Source: Bradyrhizobium sp. 138
GTDB taxonomy: Bacteria > Pseudomonadota > Alphaproteobacteria > Rhizobiales > Xanthobacteraceae
Direction of reading: 5' to 3'
Assembly (NCBI RefSeq): GCF_023074075.1
Contig: NZ_JADPKT010000084.1
Span: 186,001-250,000, forward strand
Length of the DNA stretch: 64,000 nt
Shown in pieces: positions 24,940-34,490 of this stretch (the stretch's first letter is position 1; each line of letters opens with the position of its first letter). The translations under genes were made by a program, and so were the position numbers. A model generated the notes under the pieces. The model was not told the origin of the DNA. It searched no databases and saw nothing but the letters and a program-made list of their open reading frames with translations.

Positions 24940-26154
24940 ATGGCAGAGCGCTTCGACCGGATCTGGCACAATGCCCGCCTCGCCACGATGCGGGCCGACC
25001 GTCCTGATCTCGGCGAGATCGAGCACGGGGTGATCGCCGCGCGCGGCGGACGTATTGTCTATGCCGGTGCCCAGACAGATTTTCCCGTCGATGCCGATGC
25101 AGCCGAAACGATCGACTGCGAAGGGCGCTGGATCACGCCCGGCCTCGTCGACTGTCACACCCATCTCGTCTATGGCGGCAACCGCGCCCACGAATTCGAG
25201 CTGCGCCTGAAGGGCGCGAGCTACGAGGAGATCGCGCGCGCCGGCGGCGGCATCGTCTCGACGGTGGCTGCCACGCGCAAGGCGAGCGAGGCAGATCTCA
25301 TCGCCACCGCGTTGCCACGGCTCGATGCGCTGATCGACGAGGGCGCAACCACCGTCGAGATCAAATCCGGCTATGGCCTCGACACCGAGGCCGAGATGCG
25401 GCAGCTCGTGGCCGCGCGCGGCCTTAGCCGTCAACGACCGGTTGCGATCCGCACGTCCTTTCTCGGAGCCCACGCCCTGCCGCTGGAAGCGGACGGCGAC
25501 AAGGATCGCTACATCGATCGCGTGTGCAAGGAGATGCTGCCGGCTGTTGCAAAGGCCGGCCTCGCCGACGCCGTCGATGCTTTCATGGAGGGCATCGCGT
25601 TCTCGGCCGAGCAGACGGCGCGGGTGTTCGAGACGGCGAGAGGGCTTGGGCTGCCGGTCAAGCTTCATGCCGATCAGCTGTCGAACCTCGGGGGTGCTGC
25701 GCTCGCCGCAAGATTCTCGGCGCTGTCGGCCGATCATCTCGAGCACACGGATGACGCCGGCGCCGCCGCGCTGGCGAAGGCCGGAACCGTCGCCGTGCTG
25801 CTGCCCGGCGCGTTCTACTTCATCCGCGAGACGCAGAAGCCTCCGGTCGAGGCATTCCGCAAACATGGCGTGCACATGGCGCTCGCGACCGATTGCAACC
25901 CGGGCAGCTCGCCGCTGACCTCGCTGCTGCTCACCATGAACATGGGCGCGACGCTGTTCCGGATGAACGTGGCCGAATGCCTTGCGGGCGTCACCCGTGA
26001 AGGCGCGCGGGCGCTCGGCATGCTCAATGAGACCGGCACGCTGGAGGCCGGCAAATGGTGCGATCTCGCGATCTGGGACATCGAGCGACCGGCCGAGCTC
26101 GTCTACCGCATCGGCTTCAATCCGCTGCATCGCCGGGTGTGGAGGGGTCAATGA
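24940..26154 (+). CDS. hutI: Imidazolonepropionase
   Basis: 404 residues. Amidohydrolase fold with VDCHTHLVYGGNR (metal HxH), KSGYGLD, FLGAHALP, HADQLSN and ATDCNPGS. It opens the imidazolone ring of 4-imidazolone-5-propionate to give N-formimino-L-glutamate. First gene of the plus-strand hutI-hutH-hutU unit, overlapping hutH in ATGA. Confidence 0.96.
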   Translation: MAERFDRIWHNARLATMRADRPDLGEIEHGVIAARGGRIVYAGAQTDFPVDADAAETIDCEGRWITPGLVDCHTHLVYGGNRAHEFELRLKGASYEEIARAGGGIVSTVAATRKASEADLIATALPRLDALIDEGATTVEIKSGYGLDTEAEMRQLVAARGLSRQRPVAIRTSFLGAHALPLEADGDKDRYIDRVCKEMLPAVAKAGLADAVDAFMEGIAFSAEQTARVFETARGLGLPVKLHADQLSNLGGAALAARFSALSADHLEHTDDAGAAALAKAGTVAVLLPGAFYFIRETQKPPVEAFRKHGVHMALATDCNPGSSPLTSLLLTMNMGATLFRMNVAECLAGVTREGARALGMLNETGTLEAGKWCDLAIWDIERPAELVYRIGFNPLHRRVWRGQ

Positions 26155-27710
26155 TGGGGCAGGGTGCAGCGATCGTCGTTACGCCGGGCACGGTCAGCCT
26201 CGATGATCTCGCGCGCGTGCTCGCAGGACAAGCCGTTGTGCTCGATTCCTCGTTCTGGCCGCGCGTGGTGGCGGCCGCCGAGATTGTTGCGAAGGCCGCG
26301 CAAGCCGATGCCCCCGTCTACGGCATCAACACCGGATTCGGGAAACTCGCCTCGAAGCGTATTCCGCCCGATCAGACCGCGCTGCTTCAGCGCAATCTGA
26401 TCGTGTCGCATTGCTGCGGTGTCGGCCCCGCGACGCCTGAGCCGATTGTTCGCCTGATGATGGCGCTGAAGATCGTCTCGCTTGGGCGCGGCGCCTCGGG
26501 CGTACGCCGTGAGGTGATCGAGCAATTGCAGGGGATGCTGGCGCGAGGCGTCACTCCACTGGTACCGCAGCAGGGCTCGGTCGGCGCCTCCGGCGATCTT
26601 GCACCGCTGGCGCACATGACTGCGGTCATGATCGGCGAAGGACAGGCGATCGTCGATGGCAAGATCGTATCCGGCAGCGAGGCGCTCGCCGCGGCCGGAA
26701 TCGCGCCGCTGACCCTCGGCCCCAAGGAAGGCCTCGCGCTGATCAACGGCACGCAGTTCTCGACCGCCTACGCGATATCAGGCGTGCTGCGTGCATTTCG
26801 CATGGCGCGCGCCGCGCTCGTGACCGGCGCATTGTCGGTGGACGCGGCCATGGCCTCGACGGCGCCGTTCCGTCCCGAAATCCAGGCGCTGCGCGGTCAT
26901 GCCGGGCAGATCGCCGCGGCCGCGACGCTGACGGCGCTGCTCGATGGCAGCGACATCCGCCTGTCGCATCTCGACGGCGACGAACGCGTGCAGGATCCTT
27001 ATTGCCTGCGTTGCCAGCCGCAGGTCGCGGGTGCGGCGCTCGACCTGATCACGCAGGCCGCGCGCACGCTGATTATCGAGGCCAATGCCGTCACCGACAA
27101 TCCGTTGGTGCTGGTCGAGAGCGGCGAGATCGTCTCCGGTGGCAATTTCCACGCCGAGCCGGTGGCGTTTGCCGCCGACTCGATTGCGCTGGCGCTGTCG
27201 GAGATCGGTGCGATCAGCGAGCGGCGTATCGCGACGCTGGTCGATCCCGCGCTCAATTTCGGCCTGCCGCCGTTCCTGACACCTGATCCCGGCATCAATT
27301 CGGGCTTCATGATCGCCGAGGTCACGGCCGCCGCGCTCTATGCCGAGAACAAGCAGCGCGCAGCGGCCTGCTCGATCGACTCGACCCCGACCAGCGCCAA
27401 TCAGGAAGACCACGTCTCGATGGCGGCGCACGCCGCGCGGCGGCTGTCGGACATGGCCGACAATCTCGCCGCCATTTTGGGCATCGAGTTGCTGGTCGCC
27501 GCGCAAGGCATCACCCTGCGCGCGCCGCATGCGACCAGCACGCCGCTCGTTGCCGTCATTGATAAGCTTCGCGAGCAGGTGCCCGCACTCGGCGCCGACC
27601 GCTACATGGCCGGCGATCTCGCCAAGGCCGCCGCACTGATCGAAGCCGATGCGTTGCCGGCCGCGGCCATTGCCGCACTTCCATCCGATCCGTTTCCGAG
27701 ACTTGATTAA
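26151..27710 (+). CDS. hutH: Histidine ammonia-lyase
   Basis: 519 residues. The Ala146-Ser147-Gly148 triad in VGASGDLAPLAHM cyclises to the MIO electrophile, which removes ammonia from L-histidine to give trans-urocanate. PVYGINTGFG and DNPLVLVESG are family motifs. ATG 26151 overlaps the hutI stop; ATG 26154 right after is also possible. GGAGG at 26141 serves either. Confidence 0.96.
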   Translation: MMGQGAAIVVTPGTVSLDDLARVLAGQAVVLDSSFWPRVVAAAEIVAKAAQADAPVYGINTGFGKLASKRIPPDQTALLQRNLIVSHCCGVGPATPEPIVRLMMALKIVSLGRGASGVRREVIEQLQGMLARGVTPLVPQQGSVGASGDLAPLAHMTAVMIGEGQAIVDGKIVSGSEALAAAGIAPLTLGPKEGLALINGTQFSTAYAISGVLRAFRMARAALVTGALSVDAAMASTAPFRPEIQALRGHAGQIAAAATLTALLDGSDIRLSHLDGDERVQDPYCLRCQPQVAGAALDLITQAARTLIIEANAVTDNPLVLVESGEIVSGGNFHAEPVAFAADSIALALSEIGAISERRIATLVDPALNFGLPPFLTPDPGINSGFMIAEVTAAALYAENKQRAAACSIDSTPTSANQEDHVSMAAHAARRLSDMADNLAAILGIELLVAAQGITLRAPHATSTPLVAVIDKLREQVPALGADRYMAGDLAKAAALIEADALPAAAIAALPSDPFPRLD

Positions 27711-27719
27711 GAGGTCCGC

Positions 27720-29390
27720 ATGAACCGCCGACTGGACAATGACCGCACCATCCGCGCGCCCCGCGGCAGCGACATCAGCGCCAAGACCTGGCTGACGGAA
27801 GCGCCGCTGCGCATGCTGATGAACAACCTCGATCCTGACGTCGCAGAGCGCCCGAGCGAGCTCGTCGTCTATGGCGGGATCGGCCGCGCCGCGCGCGACT
27901 GGGAGAGCTTTGACCGGATCGTTGCGGCCTTGCGCAAGCTCGAAGGCGACCAGACGCTGCTGGTCCAGTCCGGTAAGCCGGTCGGCGTGTTTCGGACCCA
28001 TGCCGATGCGCCGCGCGTGCTGATCGCGAACTCCAACATCGTGCCGCATTGGGCGACGCTCGATCATTTTAACGAGCTCGATCGCCAGGGCCTGATGATG
28101 TACGGCCAGATGACGGCGGGCTCCTGGATCTATATCGGCAGTCAGGGCATCGTGCAGGGCACCTACGAGACCTTCGTCGAGGTCGGACGGCGTCACTATG
28201 GCGGCAGCCTTGCCGGCAAATGGATTCTCACCGCCGGTCTCGGCGGCATGGGCGGCGCGCAGCCGCTGGCTGCGACCATGGCCGGTGCTTCGATGCTCGC
28301 GGTCGAATGCCAGCCGAGCCGCATCGAGATGCGCTTGCGCACCGGCTATCTCGATCGCCAGGCCGCGACGCTCGACGAGGCGCTGGCGATCATGGCGGAC
28401 GCCGCAAAGACGAAGAAGGCGGTCTCGGTCGGCCTGCTCGGCAATGCCGCCGAGATCTTCCCAGAACTGGTGCGCCGTGGCGTCAAGCCCGACGTCGTCA
28501 CCGACCAGACCAGCGCGCACGATCCGGTCAACGGATATCTGCCGAAGGGCTGGACGCTCGCCGAGTGGGAAGCCAAGCGCAGCGCCGATCCGAAGGCGGT
28601 CGAACGCGCCTCGAAGTCCTCGATGGTCGAGCACGTCCAGGCCATGCTGGACTTCCACGCGCTGGGCATTCCGACGGTCGACTACGGCAACAACATCCGC
28701 CAGATGGCGCAGGACATGGGCCTGAAGAACGCCTTCGATTTCCCCGGCTTCGTTCCCGCCTATATCCGCCCTCTGTTCTGCCGCGGCGTCGGGCCGTTCC
28801 GCTGGGCTGCGCTCTCGGGTGACCCCGAGGACATCTTCAAGACCGACGCCAAGGTCAAGGAGCTGATGCCCGACGACAAGCATCTGCACAACTGGCTCGA
28901 CATGGCCAAGGCGCGCATCAAGTTTCAGGGCCTGCCGGCGCGGATCTGCTGGGTCGGTCTCGGCGATCGTCACCGGCTCGGCCTCGCCTTCAACGAGATG
29001 GTGGCACGCGGCGAGCTCAAGGCGCCGATCGTGATCGGCCGCGATCATCTCGACAGCGGCTCGGTGGCGAGCCCCAACCGCGAGACCGAGGCGATGAAGG
29101 ACGGCTCGGACGCGGTGTCGGACTGGCCGCTGTTGAACGCGCTGCTCAATTGCGCCAGCGGCGCCACCTGGGTGTCGCTGCATCACGGCGGCGGCGTCGG
29201 CATCGGCTATTCCCAGCATGCCGGCATGGTGATCGTTGCCGACGGCACGCCGGAAGCGGCCAAACGGATCGAGCGCGTGCTGTGGAACGACCCGGCCACC
29301 GGCGTCATGCGCCACGCCGATGCCGGCTACGACATCGCGATCGACTGTGCCCGCGACAAGGGGCTCGACCTGCCGAGCCTGGCGAAGTAG
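27720..29390 (+). CDS. hutU: Urocanate hydratase
   Basis: 556 residues, the standard length. NAD-dependent hydration of urocanate to imidazolonepropionate. Motifs include NSNIVPHWA, GQMTAGSWIYIGSQGIVQGT (cited by its core SWIYIGSQG), TAGLGGMGGAQPLA for NAD binding, and HHGGGVGIGYSQHAG. Starts 9 nt after hutH and is the last gene of the unit. Confidence 0.96.
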   Translation: MNRRLDNDRTIRAPRGSDISAKTWLTEAPLRMLMNNLDPDVAERPSELVVYGGIGRAARDWESFDRIVAALRKLEGDQTLLVQSGKPVGVFRTHADAPRVLIANSNIVPHWATLDHFNELDRQGLMMYGQMTAGSWIYIGSQGIVQGTYETFVEVGRRHYGGSLAGKWILTAGLGGMGGAQPLAATMAGASMLAVECQPSRIEMRLRTGYLDRQAATLDEALAIMADAAKTKKAVSVGLLGNAAEIFPELVRRGVKPDVVTDQTSAHDPVNGYLPKGWTLAEWEAKRSADPKAVERASKSSMVEHVQAMLDFHALGIPTVDYGNNIRQMAQDMGLKNAFDFPGFVPAYIRPLFCRGVGPFRWAALSGDPEDIFKTDAKVKELMPDDKHLHNWLDMAKARIKFQGLPARICWVGLGDRHRLGLAFNEMVARGELKAPIVIGRDHLDSGSVASPNRETEAMKDGSDAVSDWPLLNALLNCASGATWVSLHHGGGVGIGYSQHAGMVIVADGTPEAAKRIERVLWNDPATGVMRHADAGYDIAIDCARDKGLDLPSLAK

Positions 29391-29869
29391 CGACAGCTCC
29401 CTTGTTCACCTGTCCCACAGGAAGAGGTATGAGATGCGGTCCGGGTGAGGGGTTAAAGTCCCTCTGAACGCCGCGGGCGTATAGACCAGCAGCTTCAGCA
29501 TCGCGACGCAGCGGAACGTCGAATGGGCCCTGGCCAACCGCGCCGTCATCATCGACCAGGATAGCCGGTGCATGAGAGCAACGCGACGGAGCTTTTGGCA
29601 GACCAGGACGTCCAGGAGCGCGACTGCGTGTGAGCCGCTCGGACCGGCACCAGAGTGCGGTTTCGGCGTGCCCCGACGGCAGAATTCGTCCATGAGATAG
29701 CGGCCATCGCGTCGGCCCTCATCGATTTGTCGCAACGATCGCCCCATCCCTCGTCTGATACCTTGTCGGGATGTCAACCATTTATTTCGACCTGAGCGAG
29801 CTTTTTTGCTTCTTGCTAGCTCAGGTTTTGCGGCATCATGTGTCGCCGGCGTGTACAGGGGGCTGGGAC
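29391..29869. other. 479-nt gap after hutU
   Basis: No gene, RNA or repeat is recognised. The plus frame opens at ATG 29771 into the patatin gene, but that start has no ribosome-binding site. A minus-strand stretch (about 29480-29640) reads like a decayed protein fragment without any conserved motif. Confidence 0.5.
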
Positions 29870-32821
29870 ATGGCTGACGATGGGCAAGCGCCGCCCGATC
29901 CAAGAGGCGTGGAGGCTCTGACAAGGATCTTGCGCCGCAAGATCTCGATTGTACCGGACCTGCTGGGGCTCGGCAGTCCTGCCACTGACGTCCACCCGAT
30001 CGGATGGGATAAGGTGCAGGCCGACGAGCTTGCTTGGATTCGCAAGCGCCGCGAGTCGCTTGGCGGCCGTAGCGACGATGGCAACGCGCACGATATGCAG
30101 CTCTCGGCGCTCTCATTATCCGGTGGCGGCATCCGTAGCGCGGCATTTGCGCTTGGCGTGGTCCAGGCGCTCGCGTCCAGAAAGCTGCTCAAGCATTTTG
30201 ATTATCTCTCGACCGTCTCGGGCGGAGGCTACGTCGGCGCCTTCCTCACCGCTTGGGTACAGCGTACCGACTATGACAAGGTTGAGAAGCAGCTGGACCT
30301 ATGGGCGAGGCCGGCGCCCGACTCGCCATTGTCGCATCTCCGAAGGTACAGCCGCTATCTGGCTCCGCATTCGGGCCTGGTGTCCGCTGATACCCTGACG
30401 ATCGTAGCGCTGTTCACGCGCAATCTGCTGCTCAACTGGATGATCATATTTCCTTTTGTCATTGCCGGCATCATCGCCGTGAAGCTCGGGGCAATGGGCG
30501 TCTGGCTGCTTGATCGGGTCGAATGGTTGCAGGAACTGCCCGCCTTGCTCGCCAGCATCGGGTTGGCGTTGATCGGCGCCTCACTGGTGGATTCGCTGCG
30601 ACAACGGCCCGGCTGGGAGAGCGAAGTTTCGCAGGGATTGCGCTTCAATAAGAACGAGCTACTTCCCATGGCGCTCGGCACCATTTTCACGATGACCGCT
30701 GCGGCAACGGCCTTCGCAAAAAACAGGAGCTTCGATCTTGCCGACGCGGTGAGCATCACAGGCACGGGTGCGGTGATCGGGCTCACGGTATGGCTCCTGG
30801 CGTTCTACTTCGCGCGGAAGGCCGAACTCGATTCCAGCGAAACGGGCAGCGTCACGGCGAGCGCCGCGTTGCCTAAATCCACGGATTCTACGGTCGCGAC
30901 GGAGCCGGCCAAGCGATACGTGGTGCTGACCGCATTCAGTTTCACGGTCGCCGGCGCGGTGACCGGGGCAGCCGCTGCCCTGCTCGCCTACGCCTTCCCA
31001 ATGGTCAAGCCGGACTGGATGGACCGCGATCTGGCGATCATCACCTTCGGCCCTCCGCTGGCGATGAGTGCGCTGTTCTTCGGCGAGTTGGCGTATATTG
31101 GCCTCGCCAGCAAGACCCCGTGGGCAGATGCCGAGCGCGAATGGCTAGCGCGCGCTGCGGGCTATCACAGCCTTGTTGCAGGCATCTACCTCATCGTTAC
31201 GGCGCTGGTGCTTCTCGGGTCGCCGTCGATGTTCAAGCTGGTCTGCTTGGCGCCGACGGTCGGTCCGCAGGCCATTGCCGCCGCCGGCGTCCTCGCCGGC
31301 ATCCTGATCGCGTTGCTCGGCAAGGCTCCATCAACGGCTGCCATGAAGCGAGAGCAGGCCAATTCATTGACGGCCGTCCTCTACCGCGCCATCCTCGGTT
31401 GCGCCATGCCCGTTTTCCTGGCAAGCGTCGCCATCCTGATTTCGTGGAAGTTCGACGATTTGCTGTTCGGCGAGCCGCTCACGCGATCGTACTTCACGAG
31501 CGCGCCGACTCCACGCGTGAGTCAGTGCCTTCCCGAGACCGATGCGCTCGCCAAGCCCGTACCGCTCTTGACGGCGATGAGCTGGACGCTATGGGCCTTC
31601 ATAGGCCTTACCGTCCTCGGGCTCATTGTGTCGCATTTCGTCAATATCAACCGCTTCTCGCTGCACAACATCTATCGCAACCGCCTGATCCGTACGTTCC
31701 TGGGCGCATCGCGTACGGATCGCACGCCGAATTTGTTCACCGATTTCGACGAGCGCGATAATCTCAAGCTGCGTGACATCTGGCCAAGCAAGGCCGAACC
31801 GCTGAAGGGGAAACCGCCGCACGAACCCACGCCGCCACCCCAGTTCCTCGTCGTCAACATGGCTCTGAACACGCTGGCCTCGCAGGAGCTGCAGCTCCAG
31901 GAGCGCAGAGCGCTATCGTTCGTGGCCACGCCGCAGTACATCGGCTCGGGTGACCAGAAATGGCGCCCGTCGCCGGATGCGGTCCCGATCGAGGGCTGCT
32001 TCCGTCCGGCGGCGTACTACAACGGCGGCATGTCGCTCGGCACTGCGGTGACAATCTCAGGTGCCGCCGCCAGTCCGAACATGGGGTATCACTCCTCACC
32101 GTCGCTCGGCGTGCTGATGACGATGTTCAACGTGCGGCTTGGCATGTGGGCCGGCAATCCAGGTCCGGAAGGCGCCGCTACGTTCTTCCGCCAGGGACCG
32201 CGGCCCGCCTACGAGCCACTGTTCCGCGAGGCGATGGGAATGACCAAGGCGAATGATCCGTACGTCTACCTGTCGGACGGTGGCCATTTCGAGAATCTCG
32301 GCGCTTACGAGATGATCCGCCGCGGCTGCAAGTTCATCATGATCAGCGACGCGGCCTGCGATCCCAATTACGGCTACGAGGATCTCGGAAATCTGGTTCG
32401 GCGGGTCTCGATCGATTTCGGCGTACGCATCAAGTTCCGGCCGCCGCTTGACGCGAGCGGGAAGGCCTCGCCCTACAAGGGCGAACCCTGCTCGCTCGCA
32501 GACATTTATTACCCCGATGATGGTGCTGCCCCGCCCGACCTCGATGAGGAGACGAAGGCAGAACGCCGGCACGGGCTGCTATTCTACGTGAAGCCCGTCC
32601 TGTTCGGTACCGAGCCCACATCGGTCATTGCCTATTTCAATCAGCATCCCGAATTTCCCCACGAGTCGACCGCAAACCAATGGTTCGGCGAGACCCAGTT
32701 CGAGGCGTACCGCGCGCTCGGCGCTTTCGTGATGGAAGAAGCTCTCGGCGATGTCCGACCCGGACGTGGATCGGAGATCGCGGACCTGTTTGCCGTGCTC
32801 GATAACAGATACCCAAAGTGA
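29870..32821 (+). CDS. Patatin-like phospholipase with an inserted multi-pass membrane domain
   Basis: 983 residues. The oxyanion loop SLSGGGIRSA (Gly85-Gly87) and nucleophile Ser117 (TVSGGGYVGA) lie near the N-terminus; the dyad Asp803 is in LSDGGHFENLG near the C-terminus. Between them, roughly residues 185-600 form a membrane domain of about ten hydrophobic segments (for example NWMIIFPFVIAGIIAVKLG). The lipase halves must come together at the cytoplasmic face. AGGGGG 7 nt before ATG 29870 decides the start; 29771 would add a hydrophobic N-terminus. Probably an acyl hydrolase on membrane lipids. It heads a three-gene plus-strand cassette. Confidence 0.82.
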   Translation: MADDGQAPPDPRGVEALTRILRRKISIVPDLLGLGSPATDVHPIGWDKVQADELAWIRKRRESLGGRSDDGNAHDMQLSALSLSGGGIRSAAFALGVVQALASRKLLKHFDYLSTVSGGGYVGAFLTAWVQRTDYDKVEKQLDLWARPAPDSPLSHLRRYSRYLAPHSGLVSADTLTIVALFTRNLLLNWMIIFPFVIAGIIAVKLGAMGVWLLDRVEWLQELPALLASIGLALIGASLVDSLRQRPGWESEVSQGLRFNKNELLPMALGTIFTMTAAATAFAKNRSFDLADAVSITGTGAVIGLTVWLLAFYFARKAELDSSETGSVTASAALPKSTDSTVATEPAKRYVVLTAFSFTVAGAVTGAAAALLAYAFPMVKPDWMDRDLAIITFGPPLAMSALFFGELAYIGLASKTPWADAEREWLARAAGYHSLVAGIYLIVTALVLLGSPSMFKLVCLAPTVGPQAIAAAGVLAGILIALLGKAPSTAAMKREQANSLTAVLYRAILGCAMPVFLASVAILISWKFDDLLFGEPLTRSYFTSAPTPRVSQCLPETDALAKPVPLLTAMSWTLWAFIGLTVLGLIVSHFVNINRFSLHNIYRNRLIRTFLGASRTDRTPNLFTDFDERDNLKLRDIWPSKAEPLKGKPPHEPTPPPQFLVVNMALNTLASQELQLQERRALSFVATPQYIGSGDQKWRPSPDAVPIEGCFRPAAYYNGGMSLGTAVTISGAAASPNMGYHSSPSLGVLMTMFNVRLGMWAGNPGPEGAATFFRQGPRPAYEPLFREAMGMTKANDPYVYLSDGGHFENLGAYEMIRRGCKFIMISDAACDPNYGYEDLGNLVRRVSIDFGVRIKFRPPLDASGKASPYKGEPCSLADIYYPDDGAAPPDLDEETKAERRHGLLFYVKPVLFGTEPTSVIAYFNQHPEFPHESTANQWFGETQFEAYRALGAFVMEEALGDVRPGRGSEIADLFAVLDNRYPK

Positions 32822-32845
32822 TTCTTGGCCCGAGGGAGGTCTTTC

Positions 32846-33769
32846 ATGCTCTGCCCGTCTCGCGCTCGAACGACTGCCAGAGGCATTACGGCGCTTCTGC
32901 TACTGTGCGCGCCGGTCGCATCGCTGGCGCAGTCCGATTTCAACTGCGCCCAATTGGCAAATGCGCCGCCTGGTCTCTACGTCAAGCGATTGGAGGACGC
33001 GGTGCCGGTGCCAATGCCGCGGGAGCTCAAATATGATATCAACGCACAGTTCTACTACATTCCCGCCGGGCCACGTACGGTCGGCGAGAACGAGGAGGTT
33101 GTCTATCACGTCCGTTCGCAGACAAAGGCGGCCGATGCCGGCCTACGGGCTGATCAGGCATTGGTCTATCGCAAGGAGGTTCGGACTTCCTGCCAGCGTG
33201 GCCATCTCGTTCAGCCTTTCACGGGCGACGAGTTCGCCTCGTTCACCGAGAACAGCCGATACGTGTCGTTGAACCGCTACTTCGATCATCACGCCGAGCA
33301 GGCGAAGGACCGGCGCGAAGACTCGGGGCTGCGCACGTACTTCCATTTCGAGGTCAGCGATGTCGGTCGCGGGTGCTTCCGTACAGACGATCCAAATAAG
33401 GTCGGCCCACTGCACGGCGCTTATGGCTTTCCCGACGTGCGGCCGAGCGCCGTCCTGGTCGCACGCGCGACAGAAGTTGTTGGCCCGGTTGCTGCGGGCG
33501 AGCTGACTGCGCGGTCGCAGCGCTATGCCGGACTTTCGTCGGAGTTCGCCTATGTGCGGGGACCGGGGCCCATCTGCTTCAGCTTCACCTCGCCGCGGCC
33601 TACCGCCTCTTCGCTGCGCGGCCAGATATTCACCTGGAATCGCGACTTTTACGCGGTGGAGCAGGCGAAGACTTGGCGGCCGATCCGCACCGATTTCGTG
33701 ATCCATCGCGTACCGAAGGGCGAGAGCATGACAGCTACGATCACGTGGAAGGGTGGGCCGGGGCAATGA
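32846..33769 (+). CDS. Secreted hypothetical protein of the patatin cassette
   Basis: 307 residues with a signal peptide (ITALLLLCAPVASLAQ, cleavage near residue 29). The mature part has no domain I recognise; several Cys (NCAQ, TSCQRG, GCFRTD, ICFSF) could form disulfides. GGGAGG 7 nt before ATG 32846 decides the start. It is 24 nt after the patatin gene and overlaps the next gene in ATGA, so the three form an operon. Its role is unknown; an exported partner of the lipase is a reasonable guess. Confidence 0.7.
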   Translation: MLCPSRARTTARGITALLLLCAPVASLAQSDFNCAQLANAPPGLYVKRLEDAVPVPMPRELKYDINAQFYYIPAGPRTVGENEEVVYHVRSQTKAADAGLRADQALVYRKEVRTSCQRGHLVQPFTGDEFASFTENSRYVSLNRYFDHHAEQAKDRREDSGLRTYFHFEVSDVGRGCFRTDDPNKVGPLHGAYGFPDVRPSAVLVARATEVVGPVAAGELTARSQRYAGLSSEFAYVRGPGPICFSFTSPRPTASSLRGQIFTWNRDFYAVEQAKTWRPIRTDFVIHRVPKGESMTATITWKGGPGQ

Positions 33770-34425
33770 TGACAGCGGATCCCGGCACCGCGCATCAGTC
33801 CGTCGGCTGGCGTATCGTGGCGACGCCGTTTCCGAATGCGGCGATCGTCTCGAATCCCGAGCGTGAGCGCAGAATTATCAATTGGGTATGGGCGACCGTT
33901 CCGCTTCAGTACTACACGCTCACGCGCTATGCAGGCGCGCTGAAGAGTAACGAATGGCTGGCGATCATCGTTTCAGTCTCGTCCTGCATGCTGTTGATCC
34001 TTCTAGTGAGCTTCATCCTGTCCCGGATTGTTCCGATGCAGGTTGCGGTCGAGCCGCAGCTCAAGCGTGAAGTCAAGTTGCGAGCCTGGTCGGTGGCGCT
34101 GATCACGCATTGGGCCGCCGCGGTTACGCTGATCGCGATTTCATTCTTCCTGGGAGACGTGATCGTCGGCAAGAACGAGGATCTGGTGCAGCAATTGTTC
34201 TGCCGGCTCGCCGTTTGTCACAATCACCCCGAGTTGCTTTCGGGCGCGACTATCTCGATCTTCCTGATCTACTCGGTTCTGGCGATGGCGCTCGTGCTCG
34301 GCGTGCTCAGGCTCGGTCGAAACACAACGCCGCCAGCGAGCGTTCCAGCCCCGTATGCGCTTGCAGTGATCGCGATCAGCACGGTGTTGCTCGACTTCCT
34401 GCACAGCGCAACGAAATGGAATTGA
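33766..34425 (+). CDS. Four-helix membrane protein of the patatin cassette
   Basis: 219 residues with about four hydrophobic helices (WLAIIVSVSSCMLLILLVSFIL, given here by its core SCMLLILLVSF; ITHWAAAVTLIAISFF; FLIYSVLAMALVLGVL; YALAVIAISTVLL). The N-terminal 60 residues are soluble. No family is recognised. ATG 33766 overlaps the previous stop; ATG 33769 is the alternative. It ends 65 nt from the convergent GGDEF/EAL gene. Confidence 0.7.
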   Translation: MMTADPGTAHQSVGWRIVATPFPNAAIVSNPERERRIINWVWATVPLQYYTLTRYAGALKSNEWLAIIVSVSSCMLLILLVSFILSRIVPMQVAVEPQLKREVKLRAWSVALITHWAAAVTLIAISFFLGDVIVGKNEDLVQQLFCRLAVCHNHPELLSGATISIFLIYSVLAMALVLGVLRLGRNTTPPASVPAPYALAVIAISTVLLDFLHSATKWN

Positions 34426-34490
34426 GGCAGTCAGCAAAAGGGGGTGCGGCCACGAAAACATCCGGCAGCGCTGCGGCATGCAGCGCCTGC

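Noticed and set aside
26778..29315. 845-codon antisense ORF over hutH and hutU
   Set aside because: Spans two well-identified genes and their junction; no domain, and no ribosome-binding site.
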